From Flavobacterium columnare NBRC 100251 = ATCC 23463 (GTDB taxonomy: Bacteria; Bacteroidota; Bacteroidia; Flavobacteriales; Flavobacteriaceae), in the NCBI RefSeq assembly GCF_002530675.1, contig NZ_PCMX01000023.1:1-64000 (forward strand): a DNA stretch of 64,000 bases. The letters run 5' to 3'. Position 1 is the first letter of the stretch, and every line of letters begins with the position of its first letter. Shown here piece by piece: positions 60,973 through 64,000 of the stretch. Under the pieces are notes generated by a model, which was given only the letters and a program-made list of their open reading frames with translations, made no database searches and had not been told where the DNA came from. Made by a program: the position numbers and the translations under genes.

Positions 60973-62325
60973 ATGAGAAATGTACTAATTATCGGAGCAG
61001 GTCGTTCTGCTTCTTCTTTAATAAAATACCTTTTAGAAAAATCTGAAAGCGAAAATTTACATCTTACCATAGGTGATTTGTCATTAGAATTAGCACAACG
61101 TAAAACATTGGGTCATAAGAACGCAACGCCTATTGCTTTAGATATTCATGATGCAAATCAGCGACAAGTTGAAATTCAAAAAGCGGACATAGTAATTTCA
61201 ATGCTTCCTGCTCATATGCATATTGAGGTAGCAAAAGATTGTATTGTATACAAAAAACACATGGTTACCGCTTCATACATTAGTGATGCCATGCAAGCTT
61301 TAGATGAACAGGCAAAAAAAAATGGTTTAGTATTCATGAATGAAGTAGGATTAGATCCTGGTATAGATCACATGAGTGCGATGAAAGTATTAGATGAAAT
61401 CCGCGAACAAGGAGGTAAAACAATACTCTTTGAATCATTTTGTGGTGGATTAGTAGCTCCTGAAAATGACTCTAACCTTTGGAATTATAAATTTACTTGG
61501 GCTCCTAGAAATGTTGTGTTAGCAGGTCAAGGTGGAGCTGCCAAATTCATACAAGAAGGAACTTACAAGTACATTCCGTATAATAAATTATTTCGTAGAA
61601 CGGAATTTCTAGAAATTGATGGATTTGGGCGTTTTGAAGGATACGCTAATCGAGATTCACTAAAATATAAAAGCATCTATAATTTAGATGATGCTTTAAC
61701 TCTTTATAGAGGAACTATCCGTCGTGTAGGCTATTCTAAAGCATGGGATATGTTTGTCCAACTGGGTATGACAGATGATTCTTATGTAATTGATGATTCT
61801 GAAAAAATGAGCTATCGTGATTTTGTAAATCTATTTTTGCCATACCATGCTAGTGACTCCGTTGAAATAAAATTACGTCATCAATTAAAAATAGATCAAG
61901 ACGATGTAATGTGGGACAAACTTGTGGAATTGGACTTATTTAATAGTCAAAAAACATTAGGTATTAAGAACGCTACACCAGCACAAGCTTTAGAAAAAAT
62001 ATTAACTGATTCATGGACATTACAATCAAATGATAAAGATATGATTGTGATGTATCATAAGTTTGGTTATGAATTAAATGGTCAGCTCAAACAAATAGAT
62101 GCTACGATGGTTTGCATAGGCGATGATCAGACTTATACTGCTATGGCTAAAACGGTAGGTTTGCCTGTAGCAATGGCTACTTTACAAATCTTAAATGGGA
62201 ATATTACCACACCTGGCGTGCAATTACCAATTAAAAAAGAAGTTTATATACCTATACTAAAAGAGTTAGAGGAATATGGAGTTATTTTTAATGAAAAAGA
62301 AGTTCCATACAAAGGATATAATTAA
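60973..62325 (+). CDS. saccharopine dehydrogenase family protein
   Basis: A 450-residue NAD(P)-dependent enzyme with an N-terminal Rossmann motif (VLIIGAGRSASSLIKYL). Other family blocks are VISMLPAHMHIEVAKDC, NEVGLDPGIDHMSAMK and FCGGLVAPENDSNLWNYKFTWAPRNVV. The family links or splits saccharopine in lysine metabolism, although several members have other substrates. The next gene downstream is an Lrp-type regulator after a terminator. That could link the locus to amino-acid control, but the hairpin argues for separate transcripts. Confidence 0.88.
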   Translation: MRNVLIIGAGRSASSLIKYLLEKSESENLHLTIGDLSLELAQRKTLGHKNATPIALDIHDANQRQVEIQKADIVISMLPAHMHIEVAKDCIVYKKHMVTASYISDAMQALDEQAKKNGLVFMNEVGLDPGIDHMSAMKVLDEIREQGGKTILFESFCGGLVAPENDSNLWNYKFTWAPRNVVLAGQGGAAKFIQEGTYKYIPYNKLFRRTEFLEIDGFGRFEGYANRDSLKYKSIYNLDDALTLYRGTIRRVGYSKAWDMFVQLGMTDDSYVIDDSEKMSYRDFVNLFLPYHASDSVEIKLRHQLKIDQDDVMWDKLVELDLFNSQKTLGIKNATPAQALEKILTDSWTLQSNDKDMIVMYHKFGYELNGQLKQIDATMVCIGDDQTYTAMAKTVGLPVAMATLQILNGNITTPGVQLPIKKEVYIPILKELEEYGVIFNEKEVPYKGYN

Positions 62326-62349
62326 TCTACCCTCCTACTTATTTTTAAG

Positions 62350-62379
62350 TCACCCATTCTTTTCGATGGGTGATTTTTT
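62350..62379 (+). terminator. terminator after the saccharopine dehydrogenase-like gene
   Basis: Stem TCACCCAT / ATGGGTGA with an 8-base loop and a run of six T, 24 bp after the stop codon. Confidence 0.85.
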
Positions 62380-62538
62380 ATATCTAGTTCGCTCTAATTT
62401 TGTTCGGCCATAAGACAAAAAGCACCTAGTAAACAGGATGCTTTGGGCTGTATTCATAAGTTTCAAGACCGAATAATATTTAGTTTTATTGTTTTATTTA
62501 AAAACAAAAGTTAACTTTCGATTTTCAATTTTAAATCC

Positions 62539-63009
62539 ATGCGAATAAATCACTTACAAATTGAAATTGACGGTATAGACAAAGAAATCTTGCGTTATTT
62601 AATGGACGATGCTCGTAAGCCTATTTTACAGATTGCTAATAAAATAGGAATTTCAGGAGCAGCTATTCATCAAAGATTACGAAAATTAGAGGAAGCTAAA
62701 GTCATTTCGGGTTCAAAGTTTATTGTTAATACAAAAGTCTTAGGATATAGCACTATGGCATTTGTAGGAATATACCTAGATCGCGCCGCGCGAAATTCAG
62801 AAGCTGTTAAGGAGTTACGTAAAATTCCAGAAGTATTGGAGTGTCATTATACTACAGGTAATTGGAGTATTTTAATAAAGATGATCTGTCGTGACAATGA
62901 ACATTTAATGCAATTATTAAATACCAAAATTCAATTTATAGAGGGTGTTTCTAGAACTGAAACTTTTATATCCTTAGATCAACAAATAGAAAGACAAATA
63001 CAATTATAA
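62539..63009 (+). CDS. Lrp/AsnC-family transcriptional regulator
   Basis: A 156-residue regulator with an N-terminal helix-turn-helix (DGIDKEILRYLMDDARKPILQIANKIGISGAAIHQRLRKLEEAKVI split, about 11-55) and a C-terminal RAM/ActA-type ligand-binding domain (VLECHYTTGNWSILIKM). Such proteins sense amino acids. A near-match to the -7 box (TAACTTTC) lies near 62512. The gene lies next to the saccharopine dehydrogenase-type gene and may regulate it or itself. Confidence 0.92.
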   Translation: MRINHLQIEIDGIDKEILRYLMDDARKPILQIANKIGISGAAIHQRLRKLEEAKVISGSKFIVNTKVLGYSTMAFVGIYLDRAARNSEAVKELRKIPEVLECHYTTGNWSILIKMICRDNEHLMQLLNTKIQFIEGVSRTETFISLDQQIERQIQL

Positions 63010-63018
63010 ATTAATAAA

Positions 63019-63053
63019 AAATGCCTTAAAAGTTTTTTACTTCTAAGGCATTT
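63019..63053 (+). terminator. terminator after the Lrp-type gene
   Basis: Stem AAATGCCTTA / TAAGGCATTT, extended inward by AAGT / ACTT with one mismatch. It ends before the convergent zinc-peptidase gene and may serve both strands. Confidence 0.7.
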
Positions 63054-63076
63054 ATAAATCTTTTACTTTTAAAAAA

Positions 63077-63775
63077 TTAATCTCTCCTACCAAATACTTG
63101 CATTGCCCAGTACAACATAGAAGCTACTGCACCAATAGCTGCCACTAAATAAGTCCTAGCTGCCCATTTTAAAGAATCTTCTGCCCCTTCATATTCTTGT
63201 TGACTTACCATATTTTTGTTTTTTAACCAAGCCAGTGCTCGATTACTTGCATCATATTCTACAGGTAATGTAATTAACGAAAAAGCAGTTGCTATAGTCA
63301 TTAAAGCTAAACCTATTAAAGCTACAATATATCCTATTGATAATCCTTTAGAAGCAATTCCTAAAATCAAACCGCCCATAATCAACCATTGAGATATAGA
63401 AGAGGATACATTTACCATCGGTACCATTTTAGAACGCATTGCTAACCAACTATATGCCGTTGCATGTTGAACCGCGTGACCGCACTCATGAGCCGCTACA
63501 GCCGCCGCCGCCGCATTTCTTTGATTATACACTGCTTCTGATAGATTTACCGTTTTATCTACTGGATTATAATGATCCGTTAATCTACCTGGTGTAGAAA
63601 TTACTTTCACATCATAAATCCCATGATCATGGAGCATTTTTTCTGCAATTTCGGCACCACTTAGTCCATTTCGCAAATGTACTTTTGAATAATACTCAAA
63701 TTTATTTTGTAAACGGTTACTTACCAACCAACTTACAAGGGCAATACCTCCAAGTAAAATATAATATCCTATCAT
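63077..63775 (-). CDS. neutral zinc metallopeptidase, YugP type
   Basis: A 232-residue membrane-bound peptidase. The HExxH motif is visible at residues 96-100 (AAHECGHAVQHA). Hydrophobic helices lie at 3-18, in the region 130-170 (LIMGGLILGIASKGLSIGYIVALIGLALMTIATAFSL split) and near the C-terminus. It is probably an inner-membrane protease of unknown substrate. A 17-bp dyad at 63823-63839 lies upstream. Confidence 0.9.
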   Translation of the reverse strand: MIGYYILLGGIALVSWLVSNRLQNKFEYYSKVHLRNGLSGAEIAEKMLHDHGIYDVKVISTPGRLTDHYNPVDKTVNLSEAVYNQRNAAAAAVAAHECGHAVQHATAYSWLAMRSKMVPMVNVSSSISQWLIMGGLILGIASKGLSIGYIVALIGLALMTIATAFSLITLPVEYDASNRALAWLKNKNMVSQQEYEGAEDSLKWAARTYLVAAIGAVASMLYWAMQVFGRRD

Positions 63776-63822
63776 GATTTTATTTTTTTAATAAAACTAC
63801 AAATTTTAAGCCATTTTTAAAG

Positions 63823-63839
63823 AATGTCAAATTGACATT
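63823..63839. promoter_or_regulatory. 17-bp perfect dyad upstream of the zinc peptidase
   Basis: AATGTCAA-A-TTGACATT, two 8-bp arms around one base, 48 bp before the peptidase ATG. It is too tight for a stable RNA hairpin and looks like a binding site for a dimeric regulator. Its partner is unknown. Confidence 0.4.
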
Positions 63840-63901
63840 TATTTACAAAAATAATAAAAGTTCCCCATTTTGATTTCTTATAATAGGCAAACGAATCTTT
63901 T

Positions 63902-64000
63902 TTATTTTAATAAAATTTGTTTGTACTGTACTGAGTTGTTTAACAAATCAGTAGCTTTTCTTATAACGCTATTATTTTTTGCATAGTATTGATAAAGACC
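63902..64000 (-). CDS. C-terminal end of a gene cut by the window edge
   Basis: The minus-strand frame is open from the right edge to a TAA at 63902-63904, giving 32 residues (GLYQYYAKNNSVIRKATDLLN...ILLK) with protein-like composition. This suggests that a gene ends here, but without the rest I cannot assign a family. Confidence 0.4.
   Translation of the reverse strand, partial: GLYQYYAKNNSVIRKATDLLNNSVQYKQILLK

Overview
The window looks like a chromosomal segment of a low-GC member of the Flavobacteriaceae, most likely Flavobacterium or a close relative. The basis is the strong A+T bias, Bacteroidetes-type promoter boxes (TAnnTTTG, in two cases with an upstream TTG), little sign of Shine-Dalgarno sites, and a typical flavobacterial gene set: three-gene sdhCAB with a long cytochrome b subunit, OmpA with thrombospondin type 3 repeats, single-chain glycyl-tRNA synthetase, DUF2891, ATP-dependent PEP carboxykinase, and AddA/AddB-like nuclease-helicases. 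The genus is inference. I found no tRNA, rRNA or CRISPR array.

Layout. (1) 1-6000: an array of three displaced Rhs C-terminal tips, each followed directly by a candidate immunity gene. It is interrupted by a DDE transposase gene and bounded by a 176-bp direct repeat that includes the last bases of that transposase. The toxin domains differ: unassigned, a GHH/HNH-like nuclease candidate, and an ADP-ribosyltransferase-like domain. (2) 6100-12150: housekeeping and envelope genes (thiL, glyQS, a small coiled-coil membrane protein, comF, a Big_5-type lipoprotein). (3) 12500-22500: an accessory island, mostly on the minus strand. In transcription order it has a patatin-like phospholipase, a 1207-residue coiled-coil protein of unknown type, an 834-residue protein ending in a papain-like (Tox-PL) toxin domain, and its Imm35-type immunity gene. 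Decayed toxin-module remnants and an M15 peptidase follow. A divergent S24/LexA-type repressor faces the phospholipase across a cluster of operator-like repeats. (4) 22800-28450: a tight minus-strand run of seven genes: omega-amidase-like nitrilase, NodB deacetylase, TPR protein, two exported/lipoproteins of unknown role, another lipoprotein and a thioredoxin-like protein. (5) 28500-32300: succinate dehydrogenase/fumarate reductase. (6) 32400-63800: a VPS10/BNR-repeat exported protein, a Crp-type regulator, aminopeptidase P, DUF2891, an alpha/beta hydrolase, addB-ompA-kbl-addA, sod, 5-formyl-THF cyclo-ligase, uvrC, an outer-membrane patatin, an APC permease, lepA, a dihydrouridine synthase, pckA, DUF423, a saccharopine-dehydrogenase-type enzyme, an Lrp regulator and a YugP-type Zn-protease. 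A gene end is cut at the right edge.

Two families of short dispersed elements with terminal inverted repeats sit between genes. Family A has three copies of about 150-160 bp with GTGTCC/GGACAC-type ends. Family B has four copies plus two end fragments, with CCAGATTA-type ends. Five of the seven full copies lie between converging genes.

The most interesting candidate system is the 13.4-22.5 kb island. A repressor with a LexA-like Ala-Gly cleavage site lies divergent from a phospholipase / giant coiled-coil protein / polymorphic toxin / immunity operon. This may be an inducible toxin-delivery locus of a kind I cannot assign to a named secretion system.
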